Shown: positions 25,556 through 34,335 of the stretch, in pieces
Position numbering within the stretch: position 1 is the first letter of the stretch
Layout: every line of letters begins with the position of its first letter
From: an uncultured bacterium
GTDB taxonomy: Bacteria; Bacteroidota; Bacteroidia; CAILMK01
Length of the DNA: 43,747 nucleotides
Direction: 5' to 3'
Assembly: GCA_903829945.1 (NCBI GenBank)
Contig: CAIKRV010000093.1
Coordinates: forward strand, 1-43,747
Translations under genes and position numbers: made by a program
Notes under the pieces: generated by a model
Told to the model about the DNA's origin: nothing
The model's database searches: none
Seen by the model: only the letters and a program-made list of their open reading frames with translations

Positions 25556-26188
25556 TTAATTTATTTGAATGGATTTTTCTAAAAAATAAAATAGTGAAAA
25601 TGATATTCCGGCACCCAAGGCAAAGCCACTCAAAACTTCATTTTTGCTATGCGCCCTTGAAAGGACTCTTTGAAAAAGCACAAGGATCCCAAAAAATAAA
25701 ATGATGAAGTTGGCAATAATAGTTCTCCAAGAATGACTGATGCAAGCAAAGTAAAGAAAATAAAGAATCACAGGAAAGATAGCGCCTATTCCTGTGCCGT
25801 GCATGCTAATTTTATACCATTTATTAATAATCCAGATCAAGGACAAACCAATAATAAAAATAACGAGTACCCCAATAATGAAAATATTAGTAAAATTAGT
25901 TTTGAAATAACTCAATACAAAATAACAAGCTATATAAGATACAATTGTAAAACCTATAGGTAAGGAGCGCTTTTTCCGGTCGCTCATTTGAATGTCCTCG
26001 CGCAAAAAATAAGTTGTAGCACCGGGTAATAATACAGTAAAGAAAAACACACAAAATAAAATAGTAAGTACATCGCCTAAGGGTGAAAAACCGGCTGCCA
26101 ACGAAAGGTATATGGTAAAATACATGACCATAAAAAGTGGATGAAAAACAATGGCCAAAATTTTCCCAAAAGCTTCAAAGGATTTCAT
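25556..26188 (-). CDS. PAP2-like integral membrane protein
   Basis: 210 aa with about six membrane helices. After helix four come KISMHGTGIGA and SRAHSKNEVLSGFALG, which occupy the places of the PAP2 motifs PSGH and SRxxxxxHxxxD but are degenerate. The first motif (KxxxxxxRP) is not evident, unless DRKKRSLP after helix two represents it. It may be a lipid phosphatase of the PAP2 superfamily or an inactive relative. First gene of a two-gene unit with DUF1801. Confidence 0.7.
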   Translation of the reverse strand: MKSFEAFGKILAIVFHPLFMVMYFTIYLSLAAGFSPLGDVLTILFCVFFFTVLLPGATTYFLREDIQMSDRKKRSLPIGFTIVSYIACYFVLSYFKTNFTNIFIIGVLVIFIIGLSLIWIINKWYKISMHGTGIGAIFPVILYFLYFACISHSWRTIIANFIILFFGILVLFQRVLSRAHSKNEVLSGFALGAGISFSLFYFLEKSIQIN

Positions 26189-26251
26189 TAGTTTGCTTAT
26201 TTAGTTTGTAAACTTCATTGGGAAATAATACACTTAACAATTCTTTTACTG

Positions 26252-26259
26252 CAAAAATA
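26252..26259 (-). promoter_or_regulatory. -7 box TATTTTTG of the PAP2-like/DUF1801 unit
   Basis: Perfect TAnnTTTG on the minus strand, 63 bases before the start at 26188, in the 109-bp gap after rpoN. Confidence 0.45.
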
Positions 26260-26297
26260 TATTTGTCAAGGCATATTAACCGGACCCAAAATGCTAA

Positions 26298-27788
26298 CTA
26301 TATTTCTTTACGTAAGCGCGCTACCTGAATGCCTAATTGTTCACGATATTTTGCAACCGTTCTTCGGGCAATATTGTATCCTTTTTCATTAAGCATATCG
26401 GTTAGTTTTTCATCCGTCAATGGACGCTTCTTACTTTCTCCATCTATCATTTCCTGGAGTATGGCTTTAACCTCACGATTAGAAACTTCTTCTCCACTTT
26501 CAGTTTGAATGCCTTCCGAGAAAAATTCTTTCAAAGAAAAAATCCCGAAATCAGTTTGTACATATTTGCTATTCGCCACCCTAGAAACGGTAGAAATATC
26601 CATGCCGATTTTATCGGCAATATCCTTCAAAATCATAGGTTGCAATTTTTCAATATCCCCGGACAGGAAAAATTCTCTTTGAAATTCCACAATGGTTTTC
26701 ATGGTTTGCAACAAAGTATTTTGACGTTGTTTAATAGCATCAATAAACCATTTTGCACCATCCAATTTTTGTTTTATAAATTGAACCTGCTTTTTTAATG
26801 CTGAATTCTTACCGTCCTCTTTATAATCTTTGAGGGTATCCAGATAATTTTTACTGATTCTGAGCTCCGGCGCATTTCTGCTGTTTAAAGTTACTGATAT
26901 TTCTCCATCCTGTGAGGTGACAATAAAATCCGGAACAATGTATTGTGTTTTTATGTTGACTTGAGATTCGCCCGGCTTAGGGTCCAAATGCGTAATTAAA
27001 TCCAGAACGTCCTTCAGTTGGTCCCGATCAATTTTTAAAGCCTTTATTAATTTATCATAATGCTTTTTAGCCAAATCTTCCATGTATTGTTGCACAATAC
27101 GAATGGCTAATTTTACATTTTCATCTTTTTTATTCTTACCATTAAGTTGAAGCACAAGACATTCTTCCAAATTACGGGCCCCAATTCCAGGAGGATCGAA
27201 GGTTTGAATAATATGCAATACTTTTTCCAACTCTTTTTCATCGGTTTGCAACTGGTTCAAAAAGGCCAAATCATAGGCAATATTTTTCAAAGGCCTGCGC
27301 AAGTATCCGTCTTCCTCAATCATGCCAATTAAATGCCTGCCTAATTCCTTTTCACGGTCGCTCATATATTGGGCATCCAGTTGCTCTTGCAAGCTATCAT
27401 AAAGGGTATTGCCCTGTGCAAAAGGTAATTCCTTATATTCATTATTCGGGTCGGAATCTTGATAGGATGAATATTCATCATTGCTATCATCATCACTTCC
27501 TAAATATTCATTGAGGTCATCCTCAAAGCTATCATTTTCATACGATTCCTCCTCTTCAGAGTTAAAATCCTCATTTTCATTGCTTCCTTCAAAGTTTTCT
27601 TCAAAGTTTTCCACGGCTTCGGCGTTGGCTCCTTCCTGAGCTTCGGTTTCGATGGCCGGATTTTCAGTCAATTCTTCCTCCACTCTTTTCTCAAACTCAG
27701 TGGTATTCAACTGAAGCAGTTGCACGAACTGGATCTGCTGCGGGGACAGCTTTTGAAGCAGTTTCTGGTTCAGTCCTTGTTTTAGCAT
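26298..27788 (-). CDS. rpoN: RNA polymerase sigma-54 factor
   Basis: Alternative sigma factor that needs AAA+ activators. 496 aa. Region I: LNQKLLQKLSPQQIQFVQLL (6-25), rich in L and Q, with activator contacts. An Asp/Glu-rich region II follows (~50-125), then core-binding and DNA-binding domains. The RpoN box ARRTVAKYRE is near the C terminus (~473-482). The strong acidic linker is typical of the family. No sigma-54 activator gene is in the window. It is divergent from asnS. Confidence 0.96.
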   Translation of the reverse strand: MLKQGLNQKLLQKLSPQQIQFVQLLQLNTTEFEKRVEEELTENPAIETEAQEGANAEAVENFEENFEGSNENEDFNSEEEESYENDSFEDDLNEYLGSDDDSNDEYSSYQDSDPNNEYKELPFAQGNTLYDSLQEQLDAQYMSDREKELGRHLIGMIEEDGYLRRPLKNIAYDLAFLNQLQTDEKELEKVLHIIQTFDPPGIGARNLEECLVLQLNGKNKKDENVKLAIRIVQQYMEDLAKKHYDKLIKALKIDRDQLKDVLDLITHLDPKPGESQVNIKTQYIVPDFIVTSQDGEISVTLNSRNAPELRISKNYLDTLKDYKEDGKNSALKKQVQFIKQKLDGAKWFIDAIKQRQNTLLQTMKTIVEFQREFFLSGDIEKLQPMILKDIADKIGMDISTVSRVANSKYVQTDFGIFSLKEFFSEGIQTESGEEVSNREVKAILQEMIDGESKKRPLTDEKLTDMLNEKGYNIARRTVAKYREQLGIQVARLRKEI

Positions 27789-27842
27789 TTTCTATCTATT
27801 TTTGCAGTATTAATTATAATGCCGCTATTATCACTTATCCTA

Positions 27843-27850
27843 CAAATTTA
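27843..27850 (-). promoter_or_regulatory. -7 box TAAATTTG of rpoN
   Basis: Perfect TAnnTTTG on the minus strand, 55 bases upstream of the rpoN start, in the divergent rpoN-asnS spacer. No equally good box was found for asnS. Confidence 0.45.
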
Positions 27851-27890
27851 AACGATAATCCGGCAATTAGCCAAGAAAATAGAAAACGAA

Positions 27891-29429
27891 ATGATACCAG
27901 TAACCAAGGATTTTATCCGCATTCAGGAGCTTTCACAATATGAAGGTAAGGAAGTTACGCTTCAAGGTTGGGTTCAAAACCGCCGTGATAGCAAAGGAAT
28001 AGTTTTTCTCATCCTGCGTGATGGGAGCGGATTTTTGCAATGCGTTGCCTTGCAAGAAAAGATTGGCGATACCGCCTTTGAAGAAGCTAAAAGACTAAGT
28101 TTGGAAAGTTCCATACGCTTGAAAGGCCTTGTAAAAAAGGACGAAAAGCAAATTGGTGGCTTTGAATTAGAAGTGAATTCGCTTGAAATATTTGAAAATG
28201 CCGAAGAATATCCTATCGGGAAAAAAGAACATGGCGTAGATTTCCTGATGGACCATCGTCACCTTTGGTTGAGATCCAAAAGACAATGGGCGATTATGCG
28301 TATTCGTAATACCGTTATTTTTGCCATTCATGAATTTTTTCAACAAAATGGATTTGTTGAAATGGATGCACCGATTTTTACCGGAAATGCCTGTGAGGGT
28401 ACCAGTACCTTATTTGAAACGGATTTTTTTGAAGAACCTGCTTATTTAAGTCAGAGCGGACAGCTTTATGGAGAAGCTATGGCCATGGCCATGGGTAAAA
28501 TTTACACCTTCGGACCTACCTTCCGTGCAGAAAAATCCAAAACACGTCGTCACCTTTCTGAATTTTGGATGATTGAGCCGGAAATGGCTTTCTACGATCT
28601 GGATATGACCATGGATGTGATTGAAGAATTTATAAGATTTGTAGTTCAGCGAGTATTGGATAAAAATAAATTCGAATTGGAAGTATTGGAAAGAGACGTC
28701 ACTAAATTGGAAGTGGTGACCCAAAAATTTCCTCGCATTTCCTACCATGATGCGGTAGCCATGATAAAAGGCGAAAAAGATGTGAATGGAAAAAATTCTA
28801 TCCTTACCCTGCAAGATGATTTAATACAAACCCAAGAAAGAATACTTGCCATAGGCAAGGAGATTGAAGAAAGGGAGCTTGCCATTAAAACGCCGGGCAT
28901 GAAGAAAGGACAAATTACTTTTAATGAAGAAAAAATTCGTCAATTAAAAGTAGAAGTAAAAGACTTGGAAGAAGCAGAACGTAATATTCCGCAATGGATT
29001 GCATCGGCACAAAATTTTGTGTACGGCAATGATTTCGGAGGCTCTGATGAAACGGTACTTACACGTCTATTCGAAACACCGATCATGGTATATAACTGGC
29101 CAAAAGCCATCAAGGCATTTTATATGAAGGAAGCTGATGATGCCCCCGGTTTTGTTCGTGGCGTGGATGTATTGGCACCGGAAGGATACGGAGAAATTGT
29201 AGGCGGCGGTCAGCGTGAAACAGATATTCAAATACTTATTGATGCCATTCATCATCATGAATTGCCGATGGAAGCATTTGAATGGTATTTGGATTTACGC
29301 CGTTTCGGTTCCGTTCCTCATAGCGGATTCGGTTTAGGCCTGGAACGTATTATTTGTTGGGTATGTAAACTGCCGCATGTTCGTGAGGCGATTCCATTCC
29401 CTCGTATGATGGGTAGATTATTACCATAA
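27891..29429 (+). CDS. asnS: Asparaginyl-tRNA synthetase with helical insert
   Basis: Charges tRNA-Asn. N-terminal OB-fold anticodon domain (VTLQGWVQNRRDSKGIVFL). Class II catalytic core with motif 2 around FRAEKSKTRRHLSEFWM (211-227) and motif 3 SGFGLGLERI near the end. The LRRFGSVPHSG segment marks AsnRS rather than AspRS. At 512 aa it is longer than the ~466 aa of E. coli AsnS. The extra length is a charged segment at ~295-380 (EEKIRQLKVEVKDLEEAERN), probably a helical hairpin, set before the conserved YNWPKAIKAFYMK. A strong terminator follows. Confidence 0.96.
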   Translation: MIPVTKDFIRIQELSQYEGKEVTLQGWVQNRRDSKGIVFLILRDGSGFLQCVALQEKIGDTAFEEAKRLSLESSIRLKGLVKKDEKQIGGFELEVNSLEIFENAEEYPIGKKEHGVDFLMDHRHLWLRSKRQWAIMRIRNTVIFAIHEFFQQNGFVEMDAPIFTGNACEGTSTLFETDFFEEPAYLSQSGQLYGEAMAMAMGKIYTFGPTFRAEKSKTRRHLSEFWMIEPEMAFYDLDMTMDVIEEFIRFVVQRVLDKNKFELEVLERDVTKLEVVTQKFPRISYHDAVAMIKGEKDVNGKNSILTLQDDLIQTQERILAIGKEIEERELAIKTPGMKKGQITFNEEKIRQLKVEVKDLEEAERNIPQWIASAQNFVYGNDFGGSDETVLTRLFETPIMVYNWPKAIKAFYMKEADDAPGFVRGVDVLAPEGYGEIVGGGQRETDIQILIDAIHHHELPMEAFEWYLDLRRFGSVPHSGFGLGLERIICWVCKLPHVREAIPFPRMMGRLLP

Positions 29430-29451
29430 ATTTTTAAATAACAACATAATT

Positions 29452-29485
29452 AAAGAGGAAGTTAACAAATGTTAACTTCCTCTTT
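29452..29485 (+). terminator. Intrinsic terminator of asnS
   Basis: Perfect 15-bp stem AAAGAGGAAGTTAAC (29452-29466) / GTTAACTTCCTCTTT (29471-29485), loop AAAT, then T-rich sequence. Confidence 0.9.
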
Positions 29486-29526
29486 TAGTTTTATAATTCC
29501 AACAATTTAATTAATCTTTGCAGCGT

Positions 29527-30915
29527 ATGGAATCAACATCGGATCATCGAAGCGGCAAAAAGAAATTAAGTTTACTTGATTCGGCCATGCTTATTATGGG
29601 CTCCATGATAGGTTCGGGAATATTTATTACTTCCGCGCAAATTGCACGCGATGTAAAAACACCCGGCATGCTCTTACTTTCATGGGCGGTAGCAGGAATC
29701 ATTACGATCTTAGGTGCCCTAAGCTATGGGGAATTGGCTGCTGCCATGCCCAAGGCAGGCGGACAATATATATATTTAAAAGAGGCTTATAATAAGCTCA
29801 TCGCTTTCCTATACGGTTGGACATTATTTACCGTTATTCAAACCGGAACCATTGCTGCCGTAGCGGTTGGCTTTGCAAAATTTACAGGGATTTTTATTCC
29901 TGAAATATCAGCGGAACATATTTTATTAACTATTGGAATATTAAAAATTTCTACTCAACAAGTTTTAGCTATCTCTGTTATTATTTTATTAACTCTTACA
30001 AATTTTCGCTCCTTGAAAACCGGGGCAATCATTCAAAATTTTTTTACCGCAATTAAAATCATTTCCTTGCTCGGAATGATTGCTATCGGATTTTATTTCG
30101 GCTGTACCGGCAAAGGAAGTTTCAGTCATTTTTCTCCGGCCTTTCCTGAGGTCATCAGCATGGGAACTTTAGGAATATTTGGTGCTGCATTAGTGGGTTC
30201 ATTATTTTCCGCGGATGCATGGAATAATATTACCTTCACAGCGGGTGAAGTAAATCAACCGCAAAGAAATTTACCATTATCATTAATCCTTGGGACGGGT
30301 ACCGTATTAAGTATATATTTCTTGGCAAATGTCATGTACTTATATATACTCCCTATAGCCCAAATACAACATGCCCCGCAGGATAGAGTAGCTACTTTAA
30401 TTTTAGAAACTTTACTGGGAAAATCAGGGGCTTTTTTAATGGCCGCTATGATTATCATTTCAACTTTTGGCTGCCTGAACGGAATAATATTAAGTGGTGC
30501 ACGGGTATATTATGCCATGGCTAAAGATAAATTATTTTTCCCGGCGGCCGGAAAATTAAATAAGAAAGAAGTACCTGCCAATGCTTTGGTGATGCAAGCC
30601 GTTTGGGCGAGCGGACTAACCCTGACGGGCTCCTATGGGAACTTACTGGATTACGTAATGTTTGCCGTTATTTTATTTTATATCCTTACAGTCATCGGGA
30701 TTTTTATTCTAAGAATAAAACGACCGGAAATGGAGCGACCTTACAAGGCTTTGGGATATCCTTTTTTACCGGGCTTATATATTGCTTTTGCCGGATTTTT
30801 TTGTGTCAGTTTATTGGCTTATAAACCGGAATATTCTTATCCGGGATTAGGAATAGTATTATTAGGAATTCCGGTTTATTTTTTAAGTAATAAGCTTTTA
30901 ATGAAAGCAAAATAA
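29527..30915 (+). CDS. APC-superfamily amino-acid permease
   Basis: 462 aa, about 12 membrane helices, inner membrane. The conserved unwound first helix is GSMIGSGIFITS (25-36). Further family features: SYGELAAAMPKAGGQYIYLKE and SADAWNNITFTAGEV in helix six. Typical of amino-acid/polyamine exchangers of the LAT type; the substrate cannot be read. I start at ATG 29527; a TTG nine bases upstream would add only three residues and lies in a TCTTTG promoter-like string. That string ends six bases before the ATG, so the leader may be very short. It converges with gldH across 16 bp. Confidence 0.88.
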   Translation: MESTSDHRSGKKKLSLLDSAMLIMGSMIGSGIFITSAQIARDVKTPGMLLLSWAVAGIITILGALSYGELAAAMPKAGGQYIYLKEAYNKLIAFLYGWTLFTVIQTGTIAAVAVGFAKFTGIFIPEISAEHILLTIGILKISTQQVLAISVIILLTLTNFRSLKTGAIIQNFFTAIKIISLLGMIAIGFYFGCTGKGSFSHFSPAFPEVISMGTLGIFGAALVGSLFSADAWNNITFTAGEVNQPQRNLPLSLILGTGTVLSIYFLANVMYLYILPIAQIQHAPQDRVATLILETLLGKSGAFLMAAMIIISTFGCLNGIILSGARVYYAMAKDKLFFPAAGKLNKKEVPANALVMQAVWASGLTLTGSYGNLLDYVMFAVILFYILTVIGIFILRIKRPEMERPYKALGYPFLPGLYIAFAGFFCVSLLAYKPEYSYPGLGIVLLGIPVYFLSNKLLMKAK

Positions 30916-30931
30916 ATTGGGGAAATAAACA

Positions 30932-31399
30932 TTAATCTATTTGCTCCACTCGTATTCCTACATCCATAATCCCTTGGATAATATCCTCGCGCATGGCATG
31001 ACTGAGAATAAAATTATATTGACCTTTTTTTGGAATAAAATAATTGTTCAATACTAAAAACGGCGGAATATCATAAATATTTCCCAAGCGTGTCCCTAAC
31101 CATTTTCCATCTTGTTCCGCAAGGGTTAAGGCAAAACGTTGTTTGTCCTCTTGATTGCCCGGCTTTTTGATGAGCAATTCTACCCATAAATTACTGAACT
31201 TATAATCTTCCGTATGTCTTAAATTTATATAAATATTATAATGCTTCCCATCCTCTTTTATATCCAAAGGGAAGGATTTTTCTTGGCCATATTTCCAATC
31301 CCAATTCGGAATATTTTGATACTTTTCGTAAACATGCCCACGGGTACATGCGTCTAAAAGTATTATCGAAAGCATTAATAATAAATATATTTTCTTCAT
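30932..31399 (-). CDS. gldH: Gliding-motility lipoprotein GldH
   Basis: 155 aa. Lipoprotein signal with LLDAC (C18). The mature sequence is GldH-like: VYEKYQNIPNWDWKYGQ, YNIYINLRHTEDYKFSNLWV, and the C-terminal GIMDVGIRVEQ. GldH is needed for gliding and T9SS-dependent secretion in Flavobacterium and occurs widely in Bacteroidetes (established). Its ATG comes two bases after the ricT stop. The order holB-ricT-gldH is found in other members of the phylum (recalled), so the three are probably an operon. Confidence 0.9.
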   Translation of the reverse strand: MKKIYLLLMLSIILLDACTRGHVYEKYQNIPNWDWKYGQEKSFPLDIKEDGKHYNIYINLRHTEDYKFSNLWVELLIKKPGNQEDKQRFALTLAEQDGKWLGTRLGNIYDIPPFLVLNNYFIPKKGQYNFILSHAMREDIIQGIMDVGIRVEQID

Positions 31400-31401
31400 A
31401 C

Positions 31402-32877
31402 TTATACTGCAGGAGAATCATTATTCGAGCCGGGATTTGAATTATTATTATTATTATTTCTATTCTGCTTATTTCGATGATCCTTGCGGAAATTTTTATT
31501 TTTATTATTTCCCTGCGTATTTGGCCCCGCTGCAGGATTATTTCCTGTAGGATTATTATTCTCTTTATTATTTTGCGGCCCTTTATGCTGCGGATTGTTT
31601 TGCGGCCTATTGGGTTGCGGTCCTCTTGGTTCATTCGGACGCCTTGGTTCATTAGGCTGCTGCGGATTTACCGGGCCTTGCGGATTTGGATTTGTATTCG
31701 CGGCTCCCGCTTGTGCAGGTCCGTTGCGCGGGAAATTGCGTTGATTGGGTTTGTTTTTGTTCTTCTTATTTCTGTGCTTACGCTCAAAACGATCTAAACG
31801 CTCCTCACCAACTACATCCTTGAAGCCCATTTCAACTTCAGGAAGTTCATCCTCCGCTTGGAATTCATCCAAATCAGTTGGCTCCACGCCGCTCTTATTC
31901 ATTTCCACCAATTCGAATAATTTTTCCAATTCCAATGGATAAAATTTAGAACCCGGTTCATTGTATCTTAACCATACTATTCTTTTCAGAATATCCATCT
32001 TTTCAATACGAGCAATACCTCTGCTGGTTTTCACGGTCAAATTCTCATCAGGGAATTCTTCCATAGCTTCCATATAGGTATCCAATTCATAATTCAGACA
32101 GCATTTTAGTCGTCCGCATTGCCCGGATAGCTTTAACGGATTTAAAAATAAATTTTGATAACGAGCCGCTACCGTTGGTACGGAGTTAAAATCAGTTAAC
32201 CAGGTAGAACAACATAGTTCTCTACCGCAACTGCCTATGCCACCTAATCGGCCGGCCTCCTGGCGCAAACCAATTTGACGCATTTCCACTTTGCACTTAA
32301 ACTCGCGTGCATAAGTTTTTATCAATTCACGAAAATCTACCCTGCCTTCCGCGGTATAAAAGAAAGTTGCCTTCGTTTTATCGCCTTGGTATTCTACATC
32401 ACTTATTTTCATGATCAGGCCTAATTCAAGGGCAAATTTCCTTGAATTCATCATGGTTTCATACTCCGCCGCTTTGGCTTCCTCGTATTTTTTTACATCA
32501 CTTTCCGTAGCTACACGGATAATGCGCTTCATCATTGGCGAATCTTCTTCAATACGATATTTGCGCATTTGTGCCTTTACCAATTCATGACTGGTTAAGG
32601 ATACAAAGCCTACATCATAGCCGCCGGTACTGCTTTCTACCACGGCCATATCACCAATTTCCAAGGGAATATTGGCTGTATTTTTAAAATATTCTTTACG
32701 AGTACCCTTAAATTTTACTTCTACCACAGGATGACGCGTAACGCCATTGGTAAAATATATATTTGAAAGCCAGTCATGCACATCTAGGATAGTACCGCAA
32801 CCACGACCGGATTTGCACCAGCCATTATTTCGACATCCTCCCGGCAAAGAACCTGTTCCACAACTTCCACAACCCAT
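31402..32877 (-). CDS. ricT: PSP1-domain protein, RicT/YaaT-like
   Basis: 491 aa. Very Cys-rich N terminus (C3, C6, C15, C21, C27), the PSP1 domain with GSCGRELCCSTW and SGQCGRLKCCLNYE, then residues ~370-491 of low complexity rich in N, P, G and R (repeated PNEPR and NNN runs). In Bacillus, RicT forms a complex with RicA and RicF that carries Fe-S clusters and affects RNase Y (established); the PSP1 cysteines seen here fit cluster binding. The Bacteroidetes role is not known to me. The tail is mirrored by long meaningless open frames on the other strand. Located between holB and gldH. Confidence 0.88.
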   Translation of the reverse strand: MGCGSCGTGSLPGGCRNNGWCKSGRGCGTILDVHDWLSNIYFTNGVTRHPVVEVKFKGTRKEYFKNTANIPLEIGDMAVVESSTGGYDVGFVSLTSHELVKAQMRKYRIEEDSPMMKRIIRVATESDVKKYEEAKAAEYETMMNSRKFALELGLIMKISDVEYQGDKTKATFFYTAEGRVDFRELIKTYAREFKCKVEMRQIGLRQEAGRLGGIGSCGRELCCSTWLTDFNSVPTVAARYQNLFLNPLKLSGQCGRLKCCLNYELDTYMEAMEEFPDENLTVKTSRGIARIEKMDILKRIVWLRYNEPGSKFYPLELEKLFELVEMNKSGVEPTDLDEFQAEDELPEVEMGFKDVVGEERLDRFERKHRNKKNKNKPNQRNFPRNGPAQAGAANTNPNPQGPVNPQQPNEPRRPNEPRGPQPNRPQNNPQHKGPQNNKENNNPTGNNPAAGPNTQGNNKNKNFRKDHRNKQNRNNNNNNSNPGSNNDSPAV

Positions 32878-32998
32878 ATCTTGAATTATATCTTTAATTA
32901 TTAAATCTTCCCTTTATTCTTTTTCGATGCATTGAAAATCAACGAATAAGAATTACTAATAATTACACTTTGGGAAGTTAAAAGTGTAAAGAGAACCA

Positions 32999-34129
32999 TT
33001 AAGCAAAAATATTTTCGCGCTTTAATAGTTCATGAATGAGCAAAGATAGGTTAAAAAAAAGAATTTTGGGATGTGCGTTTCTTTCAATGTAATAATGTGA
33101 TTCATTGAAATGTTTTACCAAATCATAAATATTACCTTCATGGATAAAGGTCGGAAATTTCTGCATAAAATCCGCATCATTAATCAATGCTCTATTTAAT
33201 ACCGGTAAATGCTTATTTTTTAATAGGCATTCTCTCAATAAACCTATACTGTAGGCCAAGAAGCCTTTTTGGTTTTCGCGACCCGTGGCAGCCATGGCAT
33301 CTATCCATTTTAATAAGGCCGGCATATTTAATACAAAACACATCCGCATCCAATCAATAAACTCTTTGGAATAATCATTTTCGGTGGACTGCACTAATTT
33401 TTGTGCCTCATTATAATTCCCATCTGCTAACATTGCAATTCGCTGAGCTTCATCAGTTTTTAAACCATATACCTGCATGATCTTTTCGGTTATTTCTTCC
33501 TCCTTCAATCGAGGCACACGGATAACTTGGGTACGGGATAAAATAGTGGGTAAAATGAGTTCCTCATTTTCAGCCACCAAAATATATAAGGTGTTTTCAG
33601 GAGGCTCTTCCAAGGATTTTAAAAGTATATTGCCTTGGGTGCCCAAGTATTCCGGAAGCCACATAATTAAAATTTTAAAGCCCTCATACATAGGCTTTAA
33701 TGTTAATCTCCGGAGGATGCTTCTACACTCCGTAGCACTTATATTTCCTTGCTTATTTTCTGCATCCAAACAATCCATCCAATCTGCATAATTTTGATAC
33801 GGATTGAGCTGCAATGCCTCTTTCCATTCTTTGAAATAGGCAGTACTTTCAGTAGCACTATTGCTTTTTTGAGGAATAAAAGGATAACTAAAATGCATAT
33901 CAGGATGCGTGAATGTCTGCATTTTATGACAAGATGGGCAGTTTCCGCAACTATCATGATCCAGTTTATTGGTACAATTTAAATATTGCGCATAAGCCAT
34001 AGCTAAAGGCAAAGCGCCGGTACCATTCATCCCTAAAAATAGTTGTGCATGGGCCACCCTTCCTTCTTGGATGCTTTGGATAAGTTTTTCCTTTATTCTG
34101 GATTGACCGATGACGTCTGCAAATAACAT
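32999..34129 (-). CDS. holB: DNA polymerase III delta-prime subunit
   Basis: Clamp-loader subunit. 376 aa. N terminus DVIGQSRIKEKLIQSIQEG and HAQLFLGMNGTGALPLA. The P-loop is degenerate (no GKT), as expected of delta-prime, which does not hydrolyse ATP. Zinc site C52, C61, C64, C67 (NCTNKLDHDSCGNCPSCHKM). SLEEPPENTLYIL and LPTILSRTQVIRV are the sensor region. A perfect -7 box ends four bases before the ATG, so the mRNA appears leaderless; the well-conserved N terminus supports this start. Divergent from gdhA; ricT follows after 121 bp. Confidence 0.92.
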   Translation of the reverse strand: MLFADVIGQSRIKEKLIQSIQEGRVAHAQLFLGMNGTGALPLAMAYAQYLNCTNKLDHDSCGNCPSCHKMQTFTHPDMHFSYPFIPQKSNSATESTAYFKEWKEALQLNPYQNYADWMDCLDAENKQGNISATECRSILRRLTLKPMYEGFKILIMWLPEYLGTQGNILLKSLEEPPENTLYILVAENEELILPTILSRTQVIRVPRLKEEEITEKIMQVYGLKTDEAQRIAMLADGNYNEAQKLVQSTENDYSKEFIDWMRMCFVLNMPALLKWIDAMAATGRENQKGFLAYSIGLLRECLLKNKHLPVLNRALINDADFMQKFPTFIHEGNIYDLVKHFNESHYYIERNAHPKILFFNLSLLIHELLKRENIFA

Positions 34130-34133
34130 ATTG

Positions 34134-34141
34134 CAAAGATA
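34134..34141 (-). promoter_or_regulatory. -7 box TATCTTTG directly before holB
   Basis: Perfect TAnnTTTG on the minus strand, four bases from the holB ATG. Transcription would start at or next to the A of the start codon. Confidence 0.6.
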
Positions 34142-34302
34142 GGAAATGTTAAAATAGCAAAAATTAAGAAACTAAAAACAGCCTTCCTTTTATTTAAGTT
34201 AAGGCAAGTCAAAATATTATCAATAATTCCGGAATTTTTTAGGGAATCAGTCTCAAGCATTATTGTCCAAGTATTTAAAGCATCATCTTATCAATTTTGT
34301 AT

Positions 34303-34310
34303 TACCTTTG
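34303..34310 (+). promoter_or_regulatory. -7 box TACCTTTG of gdhA
   Basis: Perfect TAnnTTTG, 25 bases upstream of ATG 34336. The holB-gdhA spacer (34142-34302) shows nothing else I can name. Confidence 0.6.
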
Positions 34311-34335
34311 CGCAAATTTTCAAACAAACTAAAGA

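Noticed and set aside
31236-31797. Open frames overlapping the 3' part of ricT and gldH in other frames
   Set aside because: These come from the low-complexity Asn/Pro coding region; composition is repetitive and no family is visible.
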